A DNA stretch of 64,000 nt from Cladocopium goreaui (taxonomy: Eukaryota > Sar > Dinophyceae > Suessiales > Symbiodiniaceae), in assembly GCA_947184155.2 (NCBI GenBank), contig CAMXCT020006755.1, forward strand, positions 1 through 64,000. The letters are read 5' to 3'. Below are positions 50,201 through 58,446 of the stretch, piece by piece. Below the pieces are notes generated by a model, which had not been told where the DNA came from, did no database searches, and saw only the letters and a list, made by a program, of their open reading frames with translations. Positions within the stretch are counted from its first letter, which is position 1; every line of letters starts with the position of its first letter. A program made the translations under genes and the position numbers.

Positions 50201-51128
50201 TATCCAAGCTTCAACCAGCCTGCTGTCAGGCGAGATGAGCACTGGACTTTCTGCACCCTTGCTTGAAGCCAACAAGCTCCTCAAGTTTAGCAAGGCCAAC
50301 AGTGATGTCCACCTGAAGTTCAACCCGCTTGGTGAACTCAAAGACTTGCATCTGAGTTGCATGTTTGACGCAGCACTTGGCGTGCGTCACGACGGTTCCA
50401 GCCAGGGTGGTTTCATCGTTTTGCTGACTCACAAGGATGCTTTTGATGGGGTGGAATGTCCATACCATGTTTTGGATTGGAAGAGTTTTCGTTTACCCAG
50501 GGTGGCTCGTTCGAGCTTAGCTGCTGAAGTTCAATCGGCTGCTCAGGCAGTTGACACCACAGAGTTCGTTGTGCGCTTCTGGCATTTGATTTTCAATCCA
50601 TATGACTCTATCAGAGAAACTTTGGATGTGAAGAATCCTACGCTGGCTCCAATTTTTGTCACAGATGCAAAGGCCCTGTTTGACTCCTTCCATCGAGATG
50701 CCATCAACCATGGAGCGACTGACAAGCGCACCAACTTAGAACTACGTGTCATCCGAGAACAAGTCGAATGCATTGGTGGAACCCTGAAATGGATTTCATC
50801 AGAACGCCAGTTTGGCGATGGGCTGACAAAGATGTCCGCACGTCAGCTTCTTGCAGACCGACTTAGGCACGGCTCAATCAAATACACCTGGGATCCTACG
50901 TACCAGGTTTCAAAGAAGAAATCAGCACAAGAAAGAGCAGAGAGCAGAAATCAGTTTTCGAAACAACTCAACAACACCAACTCACAACACAACACAACCA
51001 CAACTCATGCAGTGAATGTTGGAGCAAAGAATAGCACTTTTGAGAAGATCACTGAAGAGCTCGACATGACTGAGAACCTAGAGCCCCATGTCGAGGCCTT
51101 TGAGACTGAACCCCCGAAGCTTTTGTGA
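44277..51128 (+). CDS. Copia Gag-Pol polyprotein, 2,283 residues, with inserted methyltransferase-like region
   Basis: Domains by residue: Gag-like N-terminus (20-200) and an acidic stretch (215-285); basic Gly/Lys-rich segment (320-350) and CCHC zinc knuckle (C369, C372, H377, C382); aspartic protease with DPGAS at 436-440 and MLMGR at 513-517; a Rossmann/methyltransferase-like segment about 650-860 (VYAGA, YAPRCGLW, LEQPHG); integrase zinc finger (H910, H915, C943, C946) and catalytic D973, D1031, E1067 with exact D-35-E spacing; Pro-rich linker (about 1300-1500); reverse transcriptase (D1776 in SADVSTAF, HVDDM at 1872-1876); RNase H (D2031, E2084, D2130). The protein is long for copia because of the extra segment, the acidic region and the Pro-rich linker. 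The ATG at 44277 is the first in frame; translation may start there or slightly later. No internal stops or frameshifts. Confidence 0.93.
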   Translation: MASTASAVTTDSQFTKDSYIPIFDGQPSSYQEWRKRIHIYHLKMKIQKRTTESVLNLIGSLQGNAWKLVEGYDLTKVEDDQAFDKVISMLDTAFQYDTRVRMPQDFDAYFNLSRRPGTSLLSFVTEHDEKLRKITEHGIKLPDQVQGWLLLRRANLTKEQNQLVLTQAPKLEKLRVQEALFVILGQDYKSAVSHDRRPFANNRFQRGKAFAAHDDETFDDSDIYEDGYYEYDDQYETEVYDESWADDSFDADAAYFQEDEAALEFDQHSEAFDVNTYDEAFAAYLDARRRFQDLKLSRGFLPVVALADQNPVSPSSSPSPSSRGRGKGFGKPKGKSKGKGRGSNVVRYPPRGERKAPDPRARAAAASQCLRCGAFGHQAAQCPRPAKHSGSSQVSTSPSKKQNTEGMAATQLPDEHGHVLFEDQLGRPRVDCTMMDPGASAFLMGTGPFHRYVEHLKQLGFAVETIEMRRTCRTFHFGGDHSTVSHWVARVPVFLNNNFGFAQAFIIKGETPMLMGRPIIEALGIVINFKRQQMMFEGHPWRQITIGRHGEYLLSLTEDYEAELADQVPSFDLRLEDQSDEFQSSGEVMDFQAYQKQEGVFTSSDDSPTQPGERPVLIKHWKMLENALAAEEKRIHATLTRELHDPTPRPRIIWEVYAGASRMSEVAESLGCFVETFGYETGYDFDLPSHRSYFLEYQAHVMPDEVLYAPRCGLWSRMQAINATTEAKKDLLQQQRQIHHDHHLRFVKKSYLAQVHGGRQAHLEQPHGALSWETTSLKSLPGLYVTFDQCCYGAMCLDSDGQWKLVRKTTGLKTTKRAMAQAMCLRCDGSHEHCRLEGQFPGLGRSRTSYMEDYQPAMAAVLAAAMAAPEDPSAWEDANAVEEVKEVQGKLVQLMTGNRAEATRTVQRLHRNLGHPSPKALCELLESRGASETVMEIARQFQCHACLRYRKPNQVAPSSSKTVSKFNQIVQADVFWLKDNSNKLPILSMIDEATKFMAAFLLKSEKAIDYISALERCWISHFGAPTKLITDEGRGWLHDDFGIWTDEHGIHHAVAAGEAHEQLALVERRHAVLRKALEVYLADYGISGEKAVKQALAYIVPQINNTPSTSGFSPAQWLLGQSPDLPGELLGTSLTPVHLGESFEDELARRATARMAIIQADTDQKLRRALLRKYAGMNIALLPGQRCYFWRDSRSPDLVKIRWKGPATVLMREDNEDGRPHIYWIGYKSQLLRAAPHHVRPEIGKSTDSLTGSLQDAKDVIKSLKSRGVTRFIDLSIQNKRNIDDIGTDEEVMDDNNDDDDDLRPPATRRRLLDPEHVLPPQPPSPPYSPSLAPDPPPADVEILDFDSQPGQSLGLSTGPQPDPLGFEDLAQLGLVEPAGSDGLHGLTEPLHDPAVDVPISMGEPSREPSPKSEFQVPQSLEPPQHPIPSPSTVQHPEPPQQPVAQAPQLDPYTASLYQPATDEDFRAHRRRFQLQETMSFGPHRRAPPARSVPYDPPQHDKEDADFGLSAFDLEDLETAALPTGWKFEDGYITLEDHTKDFWELKAGCLIRHHVVPRRALFDPRALSAKDLSHMPVPLQQLDNVRVTVSKHDHGIRHFTDKIEDGHGTLSNTPWIGCTVFQINGDTRKELGLHAYAAMTAKQIGKKEKVNAQRKMRKVAPKNEINERKLSLEDRLLFHQAKVKELKSFFDNGVWTFQTTKEADPARTLTSRILLKWSKNADGTPRAKARLVVRGYADADALAGELDTASPASTRLGRACLLSISAILGWCGWSADVSTAFLQGLPQERRLWVKLPADALRILGGDADTRMFLYKPVYGQLDAPKRWFLEATRRLRQLQWVPHPMDPCFWLLYEPDEAGGSATKLCGLLCLHVDDMLGCGDTKSETYLNAEKQLKESFNFRTWQKDEPFEYCGAKMTRDSDGTWHVSHDEYLRKVQPIPVERGRQSHQPMSDKEQTMLRGLLGSLQWPAIQSSPHIQASTSLLSGEMSTGLSAPLLEANKLLKFSKANSDVHLKFNPLGELKDLHLSCMFDAALGVRHDGSSQGGFIVLLTHKDAFDGVECPYHVLDWKSFRLPRVARSSLAAEVQSAAQAVDTTEFVVRFWHLIFNPYDSIRETLDVKNPTLAPIFVTDAKALFDSFHRDAINHGATDKRTNLELRVIREQVECIGGTLKWISSERQFGDGLTKMSARQLLADRLRHGSIKYTWDPTYQVSKKKSAQERAESRNQFSKQLNNTNSQHNTTTTHAVNVGAKNSTFEKITEELDMTENLEPHVEAFETEPPKLL

Positions 51129-51973
51129 ATGACCAGCACTCACAGAATGACACAGCTTTTGAAGAGAACTTTGACCATGAGAATTTCCAGGCCCCTGTCG
51201 AGACCTATGCAAGCCATGGCGGCGGCTCTTTGTTGCTGCGCTACGTTTTGCTGGTGACCATGGTGCAGAGCACAGCTGCATCAGACCTCTTTTCTGGAAA
51301 TCAATGCAGTTTGGAAGATGCACCCATTGAGTTTTCAGAGACAGATGACATTTATCCTTTTCTGGCCTTTGGCGTTTTCCTGCTGTGTACTTTTGGTTTT
51401 GGCTTGACCTGCGTCGTCGTACGACTGCTGAAGGAACTAGTTGCCTCCCGAAGGGACGGGCATGCCCAGCTACGTGTGGACCATGCGGAACAGCAAGCTG
51501 AAAACATACAGCTTCAACAGCGTGTCATCGACATCAATGCGCAAATCACTGACCAACAGACGGAGATCCGTCGACTGCGTGCCGAGCTGATAGCTGCTCA
51601 AGGTCGATTGATCGATCAACAGTTTGTCATTGATGATCATGCTGCAATCAGAGAGCAAGAAAGAACACAAGATCAAAGATCTATTCGTACTGCAGTTGGT
51701 CTTTTAGACCGCATTCTGGATGAGACACGAAATTTGAATCAAGTCAGGATTTATTTCGCTGTAACTGGAAGATGCTGGCACCACCGCCACGACTGCAACG
51801 GATTGAACAATGCCAATCAAGTTGAAGAGCGATACGCTTGTTCTTTCTGCCTAGCGAGTTTGCCGCCATATGAGGTACACCCAGACACTGGCACAACCTT
51901 TTGGCAAGACTGTGAAGAATATTTTAGGCAGCATGGAGGACGATTGAACTACGTCCAAACTGTAATTCATTGA
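51110..51973 (+). CDS. Second ORF of the copia element: membrane-anchored coiled-coil protein with His/Cys cluster
   Basis: The frame is open from 51110 to the stop at 51973 and overlaps the end of Gag-Pol by 19 nt in the -1 frame. Its first in-frame ATG is at 51260, in good context (ACCATGG). From the N-terminus: a hydrophobic leader-like stretch (LLLRYVLLVTMVQSTAAS); about 25 polar residues with one Cys; a strong transmembrane helix (FLAFGVFLLCTFGFGLTCVVV); a coiled coil of about 60 residues (HAEQQAENIQLQQRVIDINA); and a C-terminal cluster of WHHRHDC followed by CSFC. The layout recalls a small envelope-like or accessory membrane protein, but I recognise no family. It could be expressed by -1 frameshifting, internal initiation or a spliced RNA; nothing in the sequence decides. 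Confidence 0.65.
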   Translation, partial: TPEAFVNDQHSQNDTAFEENFDHENFQAPVETYASHGGGSLLLRYVLLVTMVQSTAASDLFSGNQCSLEDAPIEFSETDDIYPFLAFGVFLLCTFGFGLTCVVVRLLKELVASRRDGHAQLRVDHAEQQAENIQLQQRVIDINAQITDQQTEIRRLRAELIAAQGRLIDQQFVIDDHAAIREQERTQDQRSIRTAVGLLDRILDETRNLNQVRIYFAVTGRCWHHRHDCNGLNNANQVEERYACSFCLASLPPYEVHPDTGTTFWQDCEEYFRQHGGRLNYVQTVIH

Positions 51974-52003
51974 TGTTCTGATGTGAGTGCCGGCTAATAT
52001 TGC

Positions 52004-52249
52004 CCCTGTGTCGAATGCACTCCATGCACTCATGTCATTTTACCATTTGCTTTCGCATGTCAGTTTCAATCAGACCTGCCACATTTGCCTGTGGCCATTT
52101 CCTTTCAACCATCCAGAGGGTGGGATTCTTGCAAAGCCCTTGACGGCTACGCGTGTGCAAAAGGGACTTCGTTTGCCTGCACTTGCATCAACTTCTTGGT
52201 CCAGAACTTCGAGTGTCTTGACTACAACTGACTCCCTACCAGTTGATAC
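52004..52249 (+). repeat. 3' LTR of the copia element
   Basis: Identical to 43848-44093. The sequence just 5' of it (GCCGGCTAATATTG) is not an obvious polypurine tract. Confidence 0.92.
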
Positions 52250-52929
52250 CCTGTTTAATCATGTTATGCTGGAAAATCCCCCAAAACCGTTGACAGATCA
52301 TGATGTTCCCAATGTTTCGGTTGGAACTGCAGATCATCCTTGCCAGGTTGGACCGCCGGAGGGCAACCGGGCCATCGGACAGACACCGAGGGCATGTCGG
52401 AACGCCTTAGTGCCACTTCGTTTTTTTTCGAAGATTTCTGTGATCTTCACCGAATGTTCACCAGGAATATGTTCTTCGCTATTGCTACTTTCAACGATAT
52501 TTGGTCTTTAGGAATCTATTGTGTCTTGTGTGTCTACTGAAATTTGATTGCCATTGTCAGTGCAGTGATAAATTGTTGCTATTTTGTTCATCCTTGCCCA
52601 TGCAACGCAAAAAAAAAAATGTGTATCTGCACGCTGCATCATTCAATGTGCAGAGTTGTGATCAATTTAGGGAATGTGTATCTGGCAAGAGAAAACAAGA
52701 GGGCACATAATTTTTGCATTTTTGTTTGGATTACGGGTATTGACTCCTGTATCTCGTGCCAACGCGACATGAGAAGGAAGTAAAGAATCACCGTTCCCAA
52801 CAGAACATTCAGGTAATCCCGCGACCCTGAGTTCGAAGTTCAAGGCAAAAATAACAAAATCGCCCATGTGTTTCAACTGGATCCGCATCAAACATGGATA
52901 TTTGGGCATACTACAATGCTGCATACAAT

Positions 52930-53085
52930 TCATTCAATGGCCATTTCAGGAACCTAAATTGGAAGTACCTACCATATACAAGGCCTGTATAAAGTCTATG
53001 TAAGGGAATATCCCAGCAAAATATGTCCTTAAAGCCTTATATGGTACAGGACCTCCATTTTAGGATCCTGGAATTCCCATTGATT
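52930..53085. mobile_element. MITE-like element, family B
   Basis: About 155 bp with inverted ends of about 50 bp. The left end is TTCAATGGCCATTTCAGGAA. The right end, reverse-complemented, is ATCAATGGGAATTCCAGGAT. Both continue into a shared ACC(A)TATA core. Relative of 16416-16565. Confidence 0.65.
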
Positions 53086-54529
53086 CATGGGAATGCACAG
53101 ATACCCTGACGAAATATAACCTGGCAATGGAAAATGTCCAAACATATTTATGTATAATTATGTAAGTATACATAGATGTTTTGCAATGAATAATGGAAAT
53201 TTCCCATTGCCATTTTCTATGGCAAGGTATCAACATTTTGTACTTTCGGCATTGCTGGCGCAACGAGGTTCACAATTTTGGGATTCGTGATTTGACCGCT
53301 GAGTTGGGGGCAGAAACCATCAAACCGCATTGGTCGGTGCATGAATTTCAATGGCACTTTCAATTGGAACCCCTAGGACAACATTACAAATGACACAAAT
53401 GTTACATGACGTTCGGCTCAGAGGAATTTATCCCAAACCCACTGCCCTGCTTGCAACTTCGGCACTCACTGCTCCGCGCCATTCTTCCTTTACATTCCCA
53501 AACTGTATGGTTTTCGCACGCAATTTCAACTGAACCATGGATATCTAAGATTGAAACCTAGTTGCTGCATCTGGTGTCTTTCCTGGCAGATTGGGCCTCT
53601 TTTTCGGCAGTTGTAAGATGAGGCTCCTGGGGGTTTCGCCTCCACCTTGAACCGATGCCACCAACGGTGCAATGTTCAATCATGGTTCGGATCATAAAGA
53701 AACATGTTGATTCATAGAAAACCCTCCCCCAACTAACAAAGACCCTGAACTGAACGTCGCATTTTTTTTGGAGGAAAGTAGTTTTTCAACCGCATACAGA
53801 ATTTATATTAATTGGAAAGATTGTGTTTTCACAAGATTTTTTTTGCGCAAACGCAGAATGGAATTGTGAAACCTAAAGACCATTCGAAAAAATCAATCAT
53901 CGGACTTCAGTGGACTTACTTCCCGAAGAAAACACAATTTGTTACTTCCACCAAACAACCGCAAACCGACAAAAACCATCGACAATATTGTTGGGACCGT
54001 CAAAAATTCTGCCGGCCCTTAGGTTTTTCAGCGGGCCTCTGCTGCAGCGACCCTCTGAGCTACAACTGGGACTACACATAATGTATCTCGCAATTGATTG
54101 GTCTCAGGGAAATCTATAGGAACCCGCATCAAAACGCACGGGTTTCCAGCATTTTTAAAAATCAACCCATTAAGTCACAGGACACCTCGGATTGTCTGAG
54201 TTCATGAGCATCACGTCATCAGGCACCAATTTTTCCGCGTGACTTGGCGAAGGAGGATGGAAATGAAACCTGAAACTATCTCAGGCACAATTTTGTCTCA
54301 GAAAGGTTGGGTCCGGTAGGAAAGTTCGTGAACATAGTTTGGATAACTAGGTTTTATGTGGACATATCAAGCCAGTTGGATGCATTTAGTTCAGCCAACA
54401 AATGAAACGCCGCAATATCAGAAAATAAAAAAGTGACCTTCGCAAAATAAAAGTTTGGCATGCCGAACGTCAACTGAGCATGTCGCCGCAACAAATATCG
54501 TATATCGATGGTTTTTCAACAACGGTTTG

Positions 54530-55015
54530 TTCCCAACACTTTCTCACATACTTGCGGTTGTGTTCAATCATCTTCCCTCCACCTACTTTACCACATGGTT
54601 GATGCTAAGTTTTAACATTTTTTCTTCTACTTTTGTCACATACTTGACGCTACGTTCCAACATTTTCTCTTCTTTACTTTACGTCCTCACATTTTTGACG
54701 CGACGCTCTAACATCTTCTGTTCTACTTACTCACAAAATTTGAAGTTCCGCTCTAACATGATGTCTAACATGTTGTTTTTTAATTTTCTCATTAACTTCA
54801 TGCTATGTTCTAAGATGTTCTCTTCTACTTTGTCACATCACCGATGCCACACTCTAATTTCTACTGCAGCTTCTATTTTCTCAAAAAACCGGATGCTACA
54901 TCAATTTGTATTCTAATGTGTCTACTTTCCTCACATAATTGATGCCGCACTCCAACTTCTTAGTGCTTCTTACTTTCTCGCAAACTTGTTGCTACACTCC
55001 AACTTCTGCTGCCTC
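54530..55015. repeat. Highly degenerate tandem repeat, about 10 units of 43-53 bp
   Basis: The recurring pattern is TTCTAC - TTT-TCACATA - TTGATGC - TACNCTCCAAC(A)T - TTTTCTTC. It looks like an old minisatellite. The 153-codon plus-strand ORF across its left part is explained by the repeat. Confidence 0.6.
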
Positions 55016-55528
55016 ACATGTACTATGCAACGCATGAGTTTTGATCCCACACGATCATTTTGTCTCCTGAGCTGTCTGGTGAGGAAACGCAATTCCAGGT
55101 CCAAAAACCACGACCTTTCCTAAAAGGTTGACTGAACAATTCCAAATAGCTTTGAATCACAAATTCAGCTAGCTACAAAAGCTTGATCTACTTCCAAAAG
55201 TTCTCAAATAATCCGGTTCTCATCCAAACGTGAATAACCAGAGTTCTTTACATTCAAGAACGAAGTAGATGATTACAAATGTTCTGTACAATGTTCTTCG
55301 GGTTGACAAAACTTCCTCAAACCTCATGTTCTTTCTCGAAAACGTCTCGTTCAGCCAAAACAAAGTTCCAGCATCTTGAAACACTCTCCAACAAAGCCAA
55401 AACGAAGAATCACGATGAAATCACTAGAAAAACCATGCAATGCAGAATCGCCAGCTATAAAATGTACACGATGGAAACCAAATGTCCCGATCGCGTGCAA
55501 TGTCCAGATTCAGCTCTGATGGATGAAG

Positions 55529-55670
55529 TTTTTTTTCTTGTCCGAGCCCGTTGCCTTTCGACGCGTCTACGGTCTTGAGTCTTACTCGCCGACCAGCGGG
55601 GAATCGAACCACCACCGGCAGTCCGTCAGCGACACAAGAGTGCCGCGATACCAACTGAGCCACGAGGACG
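55529..55670 (-). mobile_element. tRNA-derived SINE, older copy
   Basis: On the minus strand: A box TGGCTCAGTTGGTA, B box GGTTCGATTCC, a tRNA-unrelated 3' part and an oligo-A tail (plus-strand T8 at 55529). Flanks 55511-55528 and about 55671-55690 match with three mismatches, so the target duplication has aged. Confidence 0.75.
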
Positions 55671-55757
55671 CCGAGCTCAGATAGATGAAGATGGGCATCA
55701 CAAAATATAAAATCAATAATACCTCATCCAGTGCAGTGTCCAGACTCAACTCTAACA

Positions 55758-55812
55758 GTCGTCCTCGTGACTCAATTGGTGTCGCGGCACTCTTGTGTCG
55801 CTAACAGACTGG
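55758..55812 (+). mobile_element. Partial SINE (5' tRNA-like part only)
   Basis: GTCCTCGTGACTCAATTGGT and the following 30 bp match the 5' part of the 55.6-kb SINE, but on the plus strand and without B box or tail. Confidence 0.55.
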
Positions 55813-56401
55813 TATGGTCAGCAACAACAATTCAGAAGCGTATTTCACTTTCCGGGCAGCAACCAATTCGTTTAGTGAATCTTTTTGTGAGTTGCAACAC
55901 AGTGACTTTTCACCACTGTGTCCATGGCAATCTTGGTTGTGGTTATTTTGATGGGCCCTGCCCCGTTCGCTTTTTGCTTTGTTTCTCTGCTGGATGGCGA
56001 AGCGCATCTGGCTGGGGGGACTGCGTTTCGCCCTTTGCGGTTTGTGTGTGTTGTTTTGTGCTTTTGATTTGCCCAACCTACATGACCACAGGTCTCCATG
56101 TAGATGTTATTTTTTAACCTGCTTCTTCGTAAGGACTGAGCCTCAGAGCGTTATTGGCCATACTAGAGGAAAAAAAATGTGATTTTATGTAGAATAGCAT
56201 TGTCAGACCAATCTGGTGGTTATTCAATCGGTTTGTGACTGCGCCACCACAAACTTTCATGGTTGAGGTTTTGGAGCCAATGTCTGAAACGATGTTCGTT
56301 AGGGCTCCTTCCTTATGACTCTGACTTTTGAAGACTGGAGATTTCTGTAGCCCTTTTTTGGCGTTCACGACTTGTGTTGTCCAAGACAACCCCTCTGGGC
56401 G

Positions 56402-56696
56402 TTTGCGGCCATACCATTATGAGATGACACAATGTTGTCACCTCTTGCATGAATCTGCCAATGAACTGGTAGCCAGTCATTCCTTTGTGTGTTGGTTTTT
56501 GCTTGGTTTTTGTGTTGTTTTGGCGGGTTGTTTTGTTTGCTTTGTTCTGTTTTGTTTTGTTTGTTGATGATGACGGCTTATTGGACTGTGTATAGGTCCT
56601 TCACTCGAGTGTTAATTTGAAACTACTGCTTTTGCAATGCCATTGAGCGTGTTAAACGACCTGGCGAAAGCCATGAAGGCGTTGGACGGAAAAAAA
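56402..56696 (+). mobile_element. Short retroposon (3' end of a LINE or a SINE), 295 bp
   Basis: Bounded by a perfect 19-bp target duplication (56383-56401 and 56697-56715). Ends ...GGCGTTGGACGG plus A8. The 5' part is TTTTGT-rich. It shares its last 50 bp and the GATGATGAC / AGGTCCTTCAC blocks with 57425-57700. Confidence 0.8.
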
Positions 56697-56715
56697 AAGA
56701 CAACCCCTCTGGGCG

Positions 56716-57402
56716 AGGGCCCGTGGGATGGTGGCGCCAGCTGTGGCCATTTTTTCCCTGTCCTCACAGCAATAGCTGTTTGGCGTTTCAGGAGGTTCAA
56801 TTTGTTTCTCCTGTTCAGTCTTGCCACCGTGGTACAGAGAACTGGTTGACCTTCTACTGATTTTTGTACATCATGATGTCCATCGTTATCTTCAGAAGAG
56901 CAAATTGTTAGGAGCCAAATTGTACCGCCTCCCTTACAGGGAGCAGCTCCTATTCTGCATGAAATCGCGTGACGTTCACAAAGGTGACGCCACAACTGCT
57001 GTTTGATCCCCAATGCCACACTTTGCAGAAATTTGTTTTGTTTTGTGGAAGGCGCACCCAAGAGATTTTTGTTCCTTTGCTCGTCCCACAAATCAATCTC
57101 GCAAACAAATCTTCTGAGCATAGATCTTTGCCAGTGCCACAATTTGCAGAAGCAACCATGAAGTGCAAGTCAGCTGGCCGATTTGACCTGCACGCAAGTG
57201 AGCGCAGCCATGAGTCGCAGCTCTCCAGTGTGAGCTGGCTGATTTACCCTCGGCACGCAACACCGTATGGCCAAATCAATTGCCCAGCTGACATTGTGGC
57301 CAAGTTACAGGTGAAGAAATTGAGACTACCACCAAACTTTTGAAAAAGCCGGCCATAAGCTCGCAGGCACCCAGAAGTTCTGCTCCAGCATCTTGACAAT
57401 GC
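56716..57402 (+). pseudogene. Coding-like host fragment between two retroposon insertions
   Basis: Plus-strand open frames at 56821-57006 and 56969-57343 read like protein (for example PQINLANKSSEHRSLPVP) but are in different frames. The sequence continues, once the 57425-57700 insertion is ignored, into 57723-57930. A reading such as GHKLAGTQKFCSSILTMQLA is restored across that empty site. I do not recognise the family. It may be a decayed gene or exons with short introns. Confidence 0.3.
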
Positions 57403-57424
57403 AACTCGCCAACTACATCAACTC

Positions 57425-57700
57425 CCCTTTTGGCTTGCTTGGTTTTGTGCTTTTGTGTTGGTGTGTTTTGTTTGTTTTTGGTGTTTTGGTTTTTGGTTTT
57501 GTTTCGTTTTGTGCCTTGGTGATGACATTGTGACAGTACACAGGAATACGTATCGGTCCTTCACCAGTTTCACTTTTGAGGCCACTTAACCGCAGACGGC
57601 CTACGTATGCCATAATTAATCAATTAATCCCAATTTACAACATGCAATAAAACATGTTGAACGACCTGGCGAAAGCCACGAAGGCGTTGGACGGAAAAAA
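57425..57700 (+). mobile_element. Short retroposon, second copy, 276 bp
   Basis: Perfect 22-bp target duplication (57403-57424 and 57701-57722), the same GAAGGCGTTGGACGG plus A-tail end as 56402-56696, and a TTTTGT-rich 5' part. Confidence 0.8.
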
Positions 57701-57928
57701 AACTCGCCAACTACATCAACTCAGTTGCATTTTGGATAGTTGCACTATCTCAGCAAGCTATGAAGTCAGTGAAGCAGAGAAAGCTCTGGAAAAAGGATCT
57801 AGTACTTCTTTGGAAGAGCACTACGCCATCTACCGGACCCCACTCACCACGATTTCCTTCATAAGATCTTCCGGTGCTATCACCCACAAGGCAAATTGTT
57901 GTTTTTGCGAGCCTGTTTTCCACAGTAT

Positions 57929-58285
57929 GTGACGGTACCCGTTCCAGATGGGATTAGGGATGTTGACGTCCTCGGTTTCTCTGCGGGATCGTATACTGGG
58001 CTCGCAATCCATGAAGTGCTCAATGAATTTGATTGCTTCCCGGGTACCACCAAGGTAGCAGCAATTGCCTCTCCGCCTGAAATGTTGCGTCTTGCAACTG
58101 GGGAACGAAGGGTGGTGCTCCTGCATTGTCTCGAGGACCGACTCTGCGTGTGGCGTCCAGACACTCTCACAGACCTGAGCTATAACATTGTCCTTGTAGA
58201 CGGGCATCCATCGTGGAGTGGCCGGGCCAGGCATGCATATGGACACCTTTTGTTTACCCGAATTGAAGAAGGCACCTATCAATAG
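57929..58285 (+). pseudogene. Alpha/beta-hydrolase-like fragment, plus-strand copy
   Basis: About 118 codons contain a nucleophile-elbow motif GFSAGS, then PPEMLRLATGERRVVLLHCL, an acid segment EDRLCVW and a His-containing RARHAYGHLL. That is the order and spacing of a Ser-Asp-His hydrolase C-terminal half. The frame ends at 58285 and coding-like sequence resumes in other frames at 58218-58424 and 58447, so it is either broken or part of a spliced gene. It is clearly related to the minus-strand copy at 60240-60758. Substrate unknown. Confidence 0.5.
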
Positions 58286-58446
58286 ATTATCTCCAAATCA
58301 CGACCCTGAGGTCATCCCGCATGGGATACGATGTGAAGGGCTCTTGCGAGTGCTCTCATGGGTTAGTTTCGATCTCCCCGATCATTGCAAACGCACCCTA
58401 AGCGCTACTCCAGGCTGCTGGTGATGGATGCTCCGACCTGCATACA

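Larger units (their letters stand above)
43848..52249 (+). mobile_element. Full-length Ty1/copia LTR retrotransposon, about 8.4 kb
   Basis: Two identical 246-bp direct repeats bound an uninterrupted Gag-Pol ORF with copia domain order (integrase before reverse transcriptase) and a second overlapping ORF. CCCTG directly precedes the 5' repeat core (43848-43852) and follows the 3' repeat (52249-52253), a candidate 5-bp target duplication. CCCTG also precedes the 3' repeat, so the exact borders are ambiguous by about 5 bp. Identical repeats and open frames indicate a young, possibly active copy. Confidence 0.93.
52250..55510. other. Gene-less stretch right of the copia element
   Basis: Apart from one MITE and a degenerate tandem repeat, I see no supported gene, RNA or promoter. 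The short ORFs here have no family signal. Confidence 0.5.
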
